Below are positions 8,427 to 17,541 of a stretch of 64,000 nt of DNA, in pieces (positions within the stretch are counted from its first letter, which is position 1; each line of letters starts with the position of its first letter). Both the position numbers and the translations under genes were made by a program. The stretch is from DATIYF01 sp035517775 (GTDB taxonomy: Bacteria > Acidobacteriota > Terriglobia > Terriglobales > Acidobacteriaceae): NCBI GenBank assembly GCA_035517775.1, contig DATIYF010000123.1:1-64000 (forward strand), given 5' to 3'. The notes beneath the pieces are model-generated. The model did no database searches. It was not told the origin of the DNA and worked only from the letters and a program-made list of their open reading frames with translations.

Positions 8427-8689
8427 ACGGAATACCTCCTTTTCGGAGCCGGCCGGATATGGGGCCGGCGTCGGGAAGACAGTGTACGCTCCCAGCGGGG
8501 GCCAAGCCGGGGCCCAAAAACTAACCGTCCGCCTGCTGGAGAAGCGCAACTGCACCGTCGAGATCGCCAAAACCGCTCAGGAGTGTCAGAGTCCTTCTGA
8601 ATGAAGGGCATCATCGCTGCGGCCCGAGCTTCGATCAGGCCCGAATGCCGCCGGCCATCATGCGGCCGGCAGCACAAGGGCGGCGCCAT

Positions 8690-9118
8690 TTATCCACCGG
8701 CACCGGCAGCGCCGGTACCTTGCGGCGGAATGTCTCCGCCGTTTTCTTTTGGCAGTACACGATCCAATTCCTGGAAAAGCAGGGAAGGATTGATGGGCTT
8801 CGAGAGGTAGCCATCGAATCCACAACCCAGGATGCGCTCTTTGTCTCCCTGCATGGCGTAGGCGGTAACGGCCAGCACCGGCAAACGGGCAAAGCGAGGG
8901 TCCTGGCGGATGCGGCGAACGGTTTCATAGCCATCCATCACGGGCATGCCCAGATCGAGCAGCAGGATGTCGGGTATGGCCTGCTCAAGACTCTGCAGGG
9001 CCTCCTGGCCGTTATGGGTTTCAATGACCTCATGGTCGCGCAATTCCAAGAGCTCGCGCAGTAACTCGCAGTTCACCGGATTATCCTCGGCGATCAATAT
9101 TTTTTTCATGTGCGCCAT
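8690..9118 (-). CDS. Single-domain response regulator (CheY-like)
   Basis: 142 residues: one receiver domain and a glycine-rich tail. The acidic pocket (IAEDN), phospho-acceptor Asp in LLLDLGMP, the Thr/Ala of AVTAYA and Lys of LSKPI are all present, so phosphorylation is expected. There is no output domain; it would act through partner proteins, probably with one of the hybrid kinases of this region. The start at 9118 has no clear ribosome site; ATG 9109 is equally possible. A GGTAACC sequence lies about 55 bases upstream. Confidence 0.85.
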   Translation of the reverse strand: MAHMKKILIAEDNPVNCELLRELLELRDHEVIETHNGQEALQSLEQAIPDILLLDLGMPVMDGYETVRRIRQDPRFARLPVLAVTAYAMQGDKERILGCGFDGYLSKPINPSLLFQELDRVLPKENGGDIPPQGTGAAGAGG

Positions 9119-9217
9119 GGAGTAAGAGTGTGTGTTTTCAGCCTCGCATAGCCGAAACGGGCTTCGCCAGGTTACCTAAGTTTTTCTTGAACTCTGGTTC
9201 CGCTGTAAACGCGGGTG

Positions 9218-9793
9218 CTAGTAGGCCACCAGGCGCAGATGAAGGACGCCTGTGTACTCTCCGGCAGGCGCGCCCAGGTCGTTGATCGGAGCCAATTGTA
9301 CGTTCAGGGTATCGGTGCGGCTGGAGGTCAGGTTGGCGGTGGAAATCGCCTGATGGAAGAAAGTCCGGCTGGCGTTTGCGGTTCCCACGCGGGCGCTCTC
9401 GCTGAAGGATCCAAGTTCGCCACCGGCGATGCCGCCGAGAAGGTGGCTTGCCGGCAGCACATGCCCGGCAGCGTCTGACATGGCGGCTTGCGGCGAATCG
9501 AAGAACCCGACCAGTTCCACGTTGCTGGACTCTGAATTCAGCACCCAGGAACTAGTGACCGATACGGAAGCAACCGCAGTGCTCTGGGCCGGATCCGGAA
9601 CATTTGCATCCAGCACGATATCGCTCAGACTGAGGCTTAGTTGCGCCGGCACCGTCGCGGTGAGCGCAATGGCGGCTTTGTTGCTCTGCACGCCGCCGGC
9701 GGACTGTGCAACCGCTTCGTCGCAGCAGAAAAGGGCCAGCGAGAGGGCAAGAATGCCAGTCAACAGCGTTTGGGCCGTCGGGCCGTATTTCAT
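9218..9793 (-). CDS. Secreted beta-rich protein of unknown function
   Basis: 191 residues from ATG 9793 (ATG 9805 and 9838 are in frame). A signal peptide of about 29 residues ends AVAQ. The mature part is rich in Ala, Ser, Thr and Val with alternating hydrophobic strands (QLSLSLSDI near the start, YTGVLHLRLVAY at the end), like small fimbrial or spore-coat-U type beta sandwiches, but I do not recognise a family. It is downstream of the sensory operon on the same strand, 282 bases away, and could be a surface product of it. Confidence 0.6.
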   Translation of the reverse strand: MKYGPTAQTLLTGILALSLALFCCDEAVAQSAGGVQSNKAAIALTATVPAQLSLSLSDIVLDANVPDPAQSTAVASVSVTSSWVLNSESSNVELVGFFDSPQAAMSDAAGHVLPASHLLGGIAGGELGSFSESARVGTANASRTFFHQAISTANLTSSRTDTLNVQLAPINDLGAPAGEYTGVLHLRLVAY

Positions 9794-10012
9794 GGCTGAG
9801 TGCATGGGCAATATGCAGGAGTGCAATGTTGTGCCCAACCGCCGGCCCGGAATGAAATCTTCGGGAACAACTGTAAATACCTGTATCTAAAGTATTTATC
9901 TTTGATATCGGGCTGCAGTGCAGTGACGCCCGGGCTACCCGCGGCTTTTAAGTGTGCAAACTTCAGACACTACGTCTGGTTTCAAGACGCTTTAAGATCC
10001 AAAACATGACGG

Positions 10013-10040
10013 CACAGGACCCCCGAGAGGCGGGGCCGTG
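10013..10040 (-). terminator. Possible terminator of the histidine kinase operon
   Basis: CAC-GG-CCCC pairs with GGGG-CC-GTG, with single bulged A residues and a loop of about eight bases. It lies 36 bases past the stop of the minus-strand kinase gene. On the minus strand it is followed by a short T-containing stretch (ATGTTTTGG). The hairpin is sound; the terminator role is uncertain. Confidence 0.35.
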
Positions 10041-10075
10041 GCTAACAGCATCTCTTTGAAAATAAATGACTTGGA

Positions 10076-12415
10076 TTACAACTGGGCGGCCTTCGCCTGG
10101 GGGCGCTTCAACACTCGGGCGATCTCAGCGATGAGCTGATGCTGCCACGATCCGTTCTTCTGGAAAAGGGCCTGGGTATCGCGGCCGAGCAACGAGATCT
10201 CCTCTGCCGTCAACTGCTTGCCGGTCATAACCAGGATGGGCAGCTGGCGCAACTTCTCCTGCTTGCGGATATAGCGGATCACCTGGAAGCCATCCATTCC
10301 GGGCATAAGCAAGTCGAGCAGCACCGCCGCAACCAATTTTGAGGAAAGCACTTCCAGAGCTCCGGCGCCGTTCTGGACGCTCTCGGTTGCAAAACCTGCC
10401 GACTGCAACGCCTCCTCCAGCAACTGCAGGCTTCTGGCGTCATCATCTACCAGAAGAATGGCGGAATCGTGCTGGCTGCGGGCAGGCACATGTTTGCGGA
10501 TAGTTTCGAGCAGGATGGAGCGGTGGATGGGCTTGACCAGGTAGTCGGTCGCCCCCAAGGCAAAGCCGACCTGCTTTTGCTCCACGATAGACAGAATGAT
10601 GACGGGAAGGTTGGCCAACTCCGGCTCCTTGCGGAGGGCGACGAGAGTCTCGAAGCCGTTTCCTTTGCTCATCAGAACGTCGAGGGTGATGACATCCGGG
10701 GACAACTGCCGGGCCTTGATGAGGGCTTCGGCGCCGGATTCGGCTACGGCGACGTCGTACTCCGGCTCGAGGTAGCTGGAAAGGAGTTCTCGGGCGGAAG
10801 GTTCGTCATCCACGATGAGGACCAGGGGCCTGGCGCGTCCTGCCGCCGCTTCCAACGGAGAAGCCGCCGCCGGACCGGGCTGCGCCAGTTGGGTGGTGGC
10901 GCTGGCCAATGGCAGAGTAAAGGAGAAACAGCTGCCCTTTCCCACCTCGCTCTGCAGGGAAATCCTGCCGCCATGCTGCTCGACCAGGCGCTTGGTGATG
11001 GCCAAGCCCAGCCCAGTGCCCTCGCGGCTGGCCGTGCCTCCTTCGGCCTGGCGAAATTCCTCGAACACCAGCGCCTGATCTTCGGGGCGGATACCAATTC
11101 CGGTATCTCTCACGCTTACGCGGGCGAAACCGCCATCGCGGCGGGCGGTAACTTCGATGCGCCCCTCGGCCGGCGTGAATTTCACGGCATTGCTCAAGAG
11201 GTTGTACAAGACCTGCTTGAAGCGCACCCGATCGGCATGAATGGAGAGCTCCGGCCCCAATTGCTGCTCGATCTGAATATTCTTGGCCATGGCCAGAGCT
11301 CGAATGTTGGAGAGGACCTCGGGCAGAGCGTCCTTGACCACGAAATCCTCGCAATGCAGCTCGAGCTGGCCGGCTTCGATTTTGGAAAGATCCAGAATGT
11401 CGTTGATCAGTTGAAGCAGGTGGGCCGAGCCCTGTTTGATGTGGTTGACGAAGCGCTTCTGCTTGTCGTTGAGCTGACCGGCGGACTGCTCGGCCAGCAG
11501 TTCGGAAAAGCCGACGATGGCGTTCAGCGGGGTGCGCAATTCGTGGCTCATGCTGGCGAGGAATTTGCTTTTCAGCTGCGTGGCGCGCTCCACCTCGCGG
11601 TTGCGCAGCTCCAATTCCTTGTTGGCGGCCGCCAGTTGGGCGGTCCGCTCCTCGACTCGGGCTTCCAACTGGTCGTGGGCGTGCTGCAGGGCCGTGTCGC
11701 GCCCCTGGATTTGCCCCAGCATCTCGTTGAAGGCCCCGATCAGGGTCACCACTTCATCGCACCCCTTGGCCTCAGAAGCCCGGACGGAATAATCCTTATT
11801 GTGGGAAACCGCGCGCACGGTCTCCGCCAGATGCACCACGGGCCGCGAAATTGGGCCTTGAGAAAAGCGTGAGACCAGCAAGGCCACGATCAGAGAAATC
11901 AGAAGTACGGCGCAGGCGATGACGGTATAGGTTCTTACCCGGTCGGTGATGGCGCCCAGGTCTGACCGGAGATAGACGAAGCCAATGGTTTTGCCCTCGG
12001 AAGAAATGACCTCTACCAGGCCGATCTCATCTTGCCGGAACCAATGAGCCTGGTTGCTGCCGGGGGCCAGGGCGGGCAGCGGCAGGTTATGCGCGTGCCC
12101 GTTGCGCCAGTAAGCGGCGAAGGGACTGCCATCGGCGGTGTAGATTGCGCCGCTGATCAGGTGCGGCGAGGCCTGCAGCGCCGCCAGGCTGCGCTCGGCG
12201 GTCTGGGGATCGTTAAACACCAGCGCCGCCTCGCTGTTGGAGGCGATGATCTGGGCCTCGGTGGAGAGCGAGTGCACGATCCCGACCCGCGAAGTGTACA
12301 TGTCATAGGCGAAGAAGGCGCCGCAGGCCAGCAGCAGGGCCGCGCCACTCACCAGCAGGTTCATCCAGGTAAGCGTTTTGGAGATAGGAGCGTTCTGGGA
12401 TTTCTGCATGACCAT
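10076..12415 (-). CDS. Membrane hybrid histidine kinase, CHASE8-HAMP-HisKA-HATPase-REC-REC
   Basis: 779 residues. TM1 at about 17-38, a periplasmic CHASE8-like domain (ASNSEAALVFNDP, then a GAIYTADG strand), TM2 at about 163-182, HAMP, coiled coil 240-280, then the H box FLASMSHELRTPLN with phospho-His H291. The ATPase has N (NLLSNAVKF), G1 (DTGIGI) and G2 (GTGLGLA) boxes intact. Two receivers follow, both with phospho-Asp (TLDVLMS and LLDLLMP). The start is ATG 12415, sharing its A with the TGA of the yfiR-like gene (TGATG) and preceded by AGGA. In Pseudomonas, CHASE8 is the domain that YfiR acts on, so direct regulation by the neighbouring YfiR-like protein is a reasonable inference. Confidence 0.92.
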   Translation of the reverse strand: MVMQKSQNAPISKTLTWMNLLVSGAALLLACGAFFAYDMYTSRVGIVHSLSTEAQIIASNSEAALVFNDPQTAERSLAALQASPHLISGAIYTADGSPFAAYWRNGHAHNLPLPALAPGSNQAHWFRQDEIGLVEVISSEGKTIGFVYLRSDLGAITDRVRTYTVIACAVLLISLIVALLVSRFSQGPISRPVVHLAETVRAVSHNKDYSVRASEAKGCDEVVTLIGAFNEMLGQIQGRDTALQHAHDQLEARVEERTAQLAAANKELELRNREVERATQLKSKFLASMSHELRTPLNAIVGFSELLAEQSAGQLNDKQKRFVNHIKQGSAHLLQLINDILDLSKIEAGQLELHCEDFVVKDALPEVLSNIRALAMAKNIQIEQQLGPELSIHADRVRFKQVLYNLLSNAVKFTPAEGRIEVTARRDGGFARVSVRDTGIGIRPEDQALVFEEFRQAEGGTASREGTGLGLAITKRLVEQHGGRISLQSEVGKGSCFSFTLPLASATTQLAQPGPAAASPLEAAAGRARPLVLIVDDEPSARELLSSYLEPEYDVAVAESGAEALIKARQLSPDVITLDVLMSKGNGFETLVALRKEPELANLPVIILSIVEQKQVGFALGATDYLVKPIHRSILLETIRKHVPARSQHDSAILLVDDDARSLQLLEEALQSAGFATESVQNGAGALEVLSSKLVAAVLLDLLMPGMDGFQVIRYIRKQEKLRQLPILVMTGKQLTAEEISLLGRDTQALFQKNGSWQHQLIAEIARVLKRPQAKAAQL

Positions 12416-12990
12416 CAATTCCTGGCGGCAGCGTCCTTCCTGACGGCGAGCGCGACCTGAAGCAACTCCGCGCTCAAGCTGAGTCCGGCGTTCTGGGCGG
12501 CAGTCAGATTCACTTCGAAGCGAACACGGTCACCCTCCAGGACAAACTGAATCATGCCGCCGCGCTCCGTGAAGTGAGGCATGTCACTGACGGTGAGAAT
12601 TGCCGCTTTGTCGAGTGAGCCGATAATTTCGCTGAGTTGCCCCTCCTCGGAGGGGCCCAGAAACAAAATCTGGCAAGCGCTCGAGTCTTTTGGGCTTGAG
12701 ATTCGCCGGGCAGCTACCTTCCTGCCCGCGAGGCTTTGGCCGGCGAGGGTTGCATCCAGGGTTGCGCCGAAGGGGTCCTCGCCCAAAACGCAAATGTTGA
12801 AGGGGCTATCTTTGGGCGAATTCGCCGGCGCGGGCCACTGCACGAAGCGGCCGAAGCCATAGAGATAAGCAGCCTTCACCTGAGACTCGGTGGGCCGGGA
12901 ATGCTGAGCCCACAGCAGGGGGCCGGCCGCAAGGGCGCACACCAGTGCCAGGGCATAGGGCCAGCGCAGGGCTTTTGGCGTGAGAATCAA
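12415..12990 (-). CDS. YfiR-family (DUF4154) periplasmic regulator
   Basis: 191 residues with an N-terminal signal peptide (cleavage near LWAQ). Family marks: KAAYLYGFGRFVQWP at the start of the mature domain, NICVLGEDPFG, CQILFLGPSEE, ILTVSDMPHF and GGMIQFV. Known family role: periplasmic inhibitor of a membrane diguanylate cyclase (YfiN) in P. aeruginosa. Here it is sandwiched, with overlapping codons, between a TonB receptor and a hybrid kinase. The start is TTG 12990, overlapping the receptor stop by four bases (TTGA), with GAGG upstream; no ATG fits. It probably relays an envelope signal to the kinase. Confidence 0.9.
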   Translation of the reverse strand: MILTPKALRWPYALALVCALAAGPLLWAQHSRPTESQVKAAYLYGFGRFVQWPAPANSPKDSPFNICVLGEDPFGATLDATLAGQSLAGRKVAARRISSPKDSSACQILFLGPSEEGQLSEIIGSLDKAAILTVSDMPHFTERGGMIQFVLEGDRVRFEVNLTAAQNAGLSLSAELLQVALAVRKDAAARN

Positions 12991-15083
12991 TCGGCCTCGC
13001 GCCTCCAGGTGATCTGCGCGTACACGCTTCTCTTGATGCCGACTATCGGCCCCGGATCGCTGGCGAACTCGGCATGCTCGGGTTGGAGCAGGTTATCGCC
13101 CATGACGGAGAAGCCGAGCTGGTGAGTGGCTTGCCAGCTGAAGCGAAGGTCGGCGGTGCTGTACCCCTCCACCTGCTGCGCCGGCAAGGCGCTGACATAA
13201 CGAAACGTCTGGTCGAATTCAAAGTGACGAGGCAGGTTGAAGCGGGATTGAAAGCTGAGCTGATTGTGCGGGCTGGAGCCTTCGTCGGTGCTCACGGTCC
13301 CGGTATCGGGGCTGTTCGGCTTGAGTTTCAGATTCAGGTTCAAATAGGAATAGGCCGCCTTCAGCTGCAGCCATGGGGCTGGGCTCCAATCCGGGGCGAC
13401 TTCAAAGCCATCGCCCTCGCCCTTCACCCCGTTGACCCAGGGAAAGTGAAAGGTGTAGTGCGCCGGAGGAGGAGAAGAATCCAGGCTCAAGACCGGCGCT
13501 CCCAGGCTGACCAGGTCGTTGTATTGGTTGTGAAACAATGCGAAATCGAAATAGAACTTGCGCGTCACCAGCCGGCGGTAACCCAGTTCGTAGCTAAGCA
13601 GTTGCTCGGCGGAGAGCTGCCGATTGCCATCAATCTCGACGTACGCGAGCGGCGAAGCCAGCAGAAAGCCATCATCTCTGAAGTCTTCTTCAATGCGCGA
13701 CGGAGTGCGGACCGCCCGGGTCACGGCTCCCCACAGGGATTGCTGGCGGCTGATTCTCCACAGGGCGCGGGCGCTCGGCTGAGGTTCGAAGCCGGTGTAG
13801 TTATTGTGTTCGAGCTTGGTGCCCAGGGTGATGGAGAACTTGTCAGGCACGATGGCAATTTCATCCTGCACGAAGCCGCTATAGACGTTGTTGGCGATGT
13901 GGTGGGGGGTGAAATCCAGCGACGCGACCGTCTCGACGAAGTCGCTGGGGCTGATGCGCGCGCCGGCGCCCCAGATGAAGTCCTGGCGGCGGCCTAAAGT
14001 CAAATGGTGAATGAAGTCCACGTCGAAGGTATTGCGGGTTTCGCCATAGTGCGGGGCGAGGGCGTAAGTGCGATCGTAGTAAGCCTGTACCTGAACATCG
14101 GAGCCTTGCCGGAGCTGGCGGCGCCAGTGCATCAGTAAATTGCCGCCGGATACTGCAACGGCCTCATCGGAGACGAGCTGTTCCGGCGGAGAAAACGATC
14201 CCATGCCCACCCGCTCGCCCACCCCTCCCTTGTACATATCTCCCTGGAGGGTCCATTGGTCGGCGCCAGCGCTCCAGTCGGTGCGGAAGCCCAGCTGCCC
14301 CAGCCGCCCTTCATCGTAGGTGGCATCGTCGGAATGGTATTCGGGGCCGTCGCCGTAGGCCTTGCCATAAAAGCGATAGTTGAAATTGCGGCCATTGCCG
14401 TTTCCGTAGCGAAAGGCGGCGATGGCATGGTCCACGCTGCCTCCGCCGGTGGTCACCAGCATTCCATGCGTATCTTTCGCATTCTTGGTGATGATGTTGA
14501 TGACGCCATTGACGGCGTTGGCTCCCCAGATCGTCCCACCGGGGCCGCGGATCACTTCAATGCGCTCCACGTCCTCGAGCATGATGCCGTCTTGCAGCGC
14601 CCAATAAACCCCGGCAAACAGCGGCGTGTACAGACTGCGGCCATCAATGAGCACCAGCATGGATTTGGAGAATTGGTCGGCCAAGCCGCGGATGCCGACC
14701 GCCCAGTGGTCCTGATCAATGCGGCTGACCTGCACCCCGGGCACCAGCCGCAGAGCCTCGGGAATGGTGGTGACGCCGGCGCGGCGAATATCTTCCTGGG
14801 TAAGCACGAAGACCGCTGCCGGCGTATTCCAGACTTCTTCCGGCTCCTTGGAAGTTGTGGTGACTTCCACTGTACCCAACTGGGCCAGGCTCATCTGCAC
14901 CAGGCTGCGGTCGGCGGTTTGCCCGCTCTGCGCCAGGCCGCGATGGGGCCATCCCATTACGCCTGCAAGGGCTGCGATGAGCAGGATATGGCCCACCGGC
15001 CGTGGCGCAAGGCTCTTGCTCCATGTGGCAGTGGCTGTGCCCCCTGCTGAGTCATAGGTCAAGAAAAAAGCCCGTACTCTCAC
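12987..15083 (-). CDS. TonB-dependent outer-membrane receptor
   Basis: 698 residues from GTG 15083 (AAGGAAG upstream). An exceptionally long leader (hydrophobic core about residues 32-45) precedes the mature protein. The plug domain is clear: IPEALRLVPGVQV, SMLVLIDGRS, VERIEVIRGPGGTIWGANA and VNGVINIITK. A 22-strand barrel follows. Such plugs occur in siderophore and vitamin receptors but also in receptors that transmit a signal. Because yfiR and a kinase follow with overlapping codons, a sensory or ligand-gated role is more likely than plain uptake. Ligand unknown. Confidence 0.9.
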   Translation of the reverse strand: MRVRAFFLTYDSAGGTATATWSKSLAPRPVGHILLIAALAGVMGWPHRGLAQSGQTADRSLVQMSLAQLGTVEVTTTSKEPEEVWNTPAAVFVLTQEDIRRAGVTTIPEALRLVPGVQVSRIDQDHWAVGIRGLADQFSKSMLVLIDGRSLYTPLFAGVYWALQDGIMLEDVERIEVIRGPGGTIWGANAVNGVINIITKNAKDTHGMLVTTGGGSVDHAIAAFRYGNGNGRNFNYRFYGKAYGDGPEYHSDDATYDEGRLGQLGFRTDWSAGADQWTLQGDMYKGGVGERVGMGSFSPPEQLVSDEAVAVSGGNLLMHWRRQLRQGSDVQVQAYYDRTYALAPHYGETRNTFDVDFIHHLTLGRRQDFIWGAGARISPSDFVETVASLDFTPHHIANNVYSGFVQDEIAIVPDKFSITLGTKLEHNNYTGFEPQPSARALWRISRQQSLWGAVTRAVRTPSRIEEDFRDDGFLLASPLAYVEIDGNRQLSAEQLLSYELGYRRLVTRKFYFDFALFHNQYNDLVSLGAPVLSLDSSPPPAHYTFHFPWVNGVKGEGDGFEVAPDWSPAPWLQLKAAYSYLNLNLKLKPNSPDTGTVSTDEGSSPHNQLSFQSRFNLPRHFEFDQTFRYVSALPAQQVEGYSTADLRFSWQATHQLGFSVMGDNLLQPEHAEFASDPGPIVGIKRSVYAQITWRREAD

Positions 15084-15113
15084 GGCGTACTTCCTTTCCC
15101 CAATTTTTCCGCG

Positions 15114-16130
15114 TCAGTCTTGAGCGCCGGCCGCCGCGCCCCGGGACAAAAATCTTGCGGTGCCGCTTCTCACAAATTTTTCGAATTCGGCGAAGATGTG
15201 CCGGTCCCACCAGCCGCGCTCCACCTCCAGCTTCATGGTCTGCAGCGCATCTGTAATGGAGAAGGCAGGCTTGTAGGGCCGGACGGTGGTGAGCGCGTCG
15301 TATACGTCCACGATCTGCAGCACCCGGGCGGTGACGGGAATATCTTCCCCGCGCAGGCCATCGGGATAACCCGAGCCGTCAAATTTTTCGTGGTGATGCC
15401 GGATGATGGGCAAAACTGCGCGAAAGGACTTCAGGGGCGCGCAGATGCGCTCGCCGATGACCGGGTGCTCGCGCATGATCTTCCATTCCTCAGGCGTGAG
15501 GCTGGTGGGCTTGAGGATGATGGAGTCGGGCACGGCGATTTTTCCGATATCGTGCACCACGCCGGCGCGCCGCAGGGCGACGACCTGCTCCACCGGAAGG
15601 CCAAGGTGGCTGCCCAGCGCGGCAGAATACTCGGTCAGCCGCTCGCAGTGCCCATGGGTATAGGCATCCTTGCCTTCGATGCTGCGGGCCAGCGTGAACA
15701 AGACCGACTCCGCGCGTTCCAGCTCATCGGTGCGCTGCTTGAGCTTAAGCAGCGATCTGACGCGGGCCAGGAGTTCGATGCGGTCCACCGGACGGCTTAG
15801 AAAATCGTCCGCTCCTGCCTGAATACCCTCGATCCGGTCCTGCTTGTCGGAGAGCGCGGTGACCAGGATGATGGGGATGAGCGCAGTCTCCGGGTTGTTT
15901 TTCATCTGCCGGCATACGTCGAAGCCGCTGAGGTGCGGCATCATGACGTCGGAGATCACCAGGTCCACGGGGCTGCGGCCGAGCTGCCGCAGGGCGTCGG
16001 AGCCGTCGGCAGCGGTAAGAATGGTGAATCCCTGAGTATCGAGGAGCTCTTGGAGAAGTTCCCGATTCGAGACCTGGTCATCGGCGACCAAAATGGTCTC
16101 TTTAGCTGGGTGATTTGACTGCGACGGCAT
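15114..16130 (-). CDS. Response regulator with HD-GYP c-di-GMP phosphodiesterase output (RpfG-like)
   Basis: 338 residues. The receiver (1-125) has phospho-Asp D61 in VISDVMMP. The HD-GYP domain starts at about 140; H193-D194 of HDIGKIAV, the later HHHEKFDGSGYPDG block (GYP at 254-256) and the RVLQIVDVYDALT stretch are all intact, so c-di-GMP (or cGAMP) hydrolysis is expected. It lies 30 bases upstream of the TonB receptor start on the same strand, so it probably heads the receptor-yfiR-kinase operon, and the kinase is its likely phosphodonor. Confidence 0.92.
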   Translation of the reverse strand: MPSQSNHPAKETILVADDQVSNRELLQELLDTQGFTILTAADGSDALRQLGRSPVDLVISDVMMPHLSGFDVCRQMKNNPETALIPIILVTALSDKQDRIEGIQAGADDFLSRPVDRIELLARVRSLLKLKQRTDELERAESVLFTLARSIEGKDAYTHGHCERLTEYSAALGSHLGLPVEQVVALRRAGVVHDIGKIAVPDSIILKPTSLTPEEWKIMREHPVIGERICAPLKSFRAVLPIIRHHHEKFDGSGYPDGLRGEDIPVTARVLQIVDVYDALTTVRPYKPAFSITDALQTMKLEVERGWWDRHIFAEFEKFVRSGTARFLSRGAAAGAQD

Positions 16131-16221
16131 GCCCCGACCCGCTCGTTTGGGTTAATGCGTGCTAGTGTCGCACGGCGAAGGAAGCTGGCAGAAGTTACCG
16201 AAGTGATCAGGGTAATAAGTC

Positions 16222-16917
16222 TTAGGCGGGAAGCCACTCCGGCTTTTCCAGGTGGGCAATGAAGTCGCGGATATGCTGTTCGCTCTGACTGTTCAACTTG
16301 CTGAAGCGGATACCCTGGCGCTCGGCCTTGGACCAAATCACAACGCCCTCGGCCTCGACGACGGCGTTCGACCCAGGAAGCGAAAACGAAATGTGCACGG
16401 CCTCACCCGGTCTTAGGCGGGCGGTTTCAACCTGCATGCCGCCCTGGCTGATGTTCCAGACCTTGCCGCGCTCGGTGTGCGAGTTGGTGGTGCAGGTGAC
16501 ATCGGTCTGCAGGGAAACGCGCACGGACCGCCGGCGGTTCTCAAACAGGGTGCCGCGGACGGCACGGAACAGGATGGTCAGCTTCTGCCGGTCAACCGGT
16601 TTTTGCAGGAAGAAGGTGGCGCCAATGGCAAAGACTTCGCGCATGGTCTGCCGTTCTTCGCGGCCGGTGACGATGACGATGGGGGTGCCTTTGTTCCAGG
16701 ACGAAGCCCTTACCATCTGCGCCAACTGGAAGCCGTTGGGGCTGGGCATTTCAAGGTCCAGGAAAATTCCGTCGAATTTTTCCTGATTGATCATGGTGGC
16801 GGCCTTGCGGCTATCGCTCATGGGGTGCACTTCGGCCTCGAGCGACGACAAGACCTCGCTCATGAGCTCCAGGCTGGCCGGATCGTCTTCAACCACCAGA
16901 AGCTTTAGTGAAACCAT
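16222..16917 (-). CDS. Response regulator with PilZ output domain
   Basis: 231 residues from ATG 16917, with GAGAGG three bases upstream. The frame is open further upstream, but that part is not coding-like. The receiver has phospho-Asp D54 (IFLDLEMP). The PilZ domain begins at about 125 with RRRSVRV and continues to NISQGG, which together match the c-di-GMP-binding RxxxR and D/NxSxxG motifs. It is a paralogue of the gene at 57569-58354. It is 91 bases upstream of the HD-GYP gene and probably reads the c-di-GMP that gene degrades. Confidence 0.88.
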   Translation of the reverse strand: MVSLKLLVVEDDPASLELMSEVLSSLEAEVHPMSDSRKAATMINQEKFDGIFLDLEMPSPNGFQLAQMVRASSWNKGTPIVIVTGREERQTMREVFAIGATFFLQKPVDRQKLTILFRAVRGTLFENRRRSVRVSLQTDVTCTTNSHTERGKVWNISQGGMQVETARLRPGEAVHISFSLPGSNAVVEAEGVVIWSKAERQGIRFSKLNSQSEQHIRDFIAHLEKPEWLPA

Positions 16918-17541
16918 AATCCTCTCGCAATCGGCGGTTTGGAGGCGCGCTAGTCCCATTATGAATGGGGGAGGGAAGCAGGCACAAATTACCAGCGGGA
17001 AGGGTATTACCAGGTTACCTCCGGGCGGGCGGAGGCGTTTAGGGCCGGAAGACCAAACCCCGGGGGGACAAGATAGAACCTGTTCAGGGCAAGCCCGCCG
17101 GAGTTGCCCGCCATGCCGAGCAATCCTCATGGACCAATACCGCCTTCTTCTATTCGTCGCGGTGAAATTTCCTGCCAAAACCCGGCCCAGAGCTGGAGCC
17201 TGGAAATGGGTGGACTGAATCCCCCAGTTGAGGCGACAATAGGGAGCCGTCGCGTCCACGATCCACCGGCGGAATTGGCCAGTGATGCGCGCATGGGGAA
17301 GACAACTGCCGCAGTGGGTACCTTCTGACCCGCCCTTGCCGGAAATAACGCATATCGGGGCGAGATTTGATAGGCACAGTTACCCGGAAGAAGCCCTTTC
17401 TATCCATTCCTTGCATAGCCCGATCGTAGATCGGCAAGGCAGGCCGGCGGCGAAAATCGAGGGCAACCATTTCGCCGCGGAACAGCCGGGCGGCCTCGTT
17501 CGCAGCCTCTGCAATGCCGGGCGCCGCGGCCAAGCGATTTC
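16918..17541. other. Divergent intergenic region, no gene seen
   Basis: 624 bases between the divergent PilZ-regulator and ASPIC/UnbV genes. The open frames in it are short and have no codon bias or familiar protein. It holds GGTTACC at 17013-17019 (GGTAACC on the minus strand, about 100 bases upstream of the PilZ regulator) and a small perfect hairpin CCGATC-GTA-GATCGG at 17420-17434. Promoters for both genes must lie here, but I cannot place them. Confidence 0.5.

Noticed and set aside
7297..8517. Minus-strand frame of about 400 residues spanning the methyltransferase end, the repeat and the DinB gene
   Set aside because: It runs through the repeat and is in a different frame from the DinB gene, which has a signal peptide and a strong ribosome site.
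16918..17259. N-terminal extension of the receiver-PilZ protein
   Set aside because: The added 114 residues are Arg/Pro-rich with no receiver similarity; ATG 16917 has a ribosome site and starts exactly at the receiver.
17150..17533. Minus-strand frame in the large divergent spacer
   Set aside because: No ribosome site, no domain and composition unlike neighbours; treated as non-coding.
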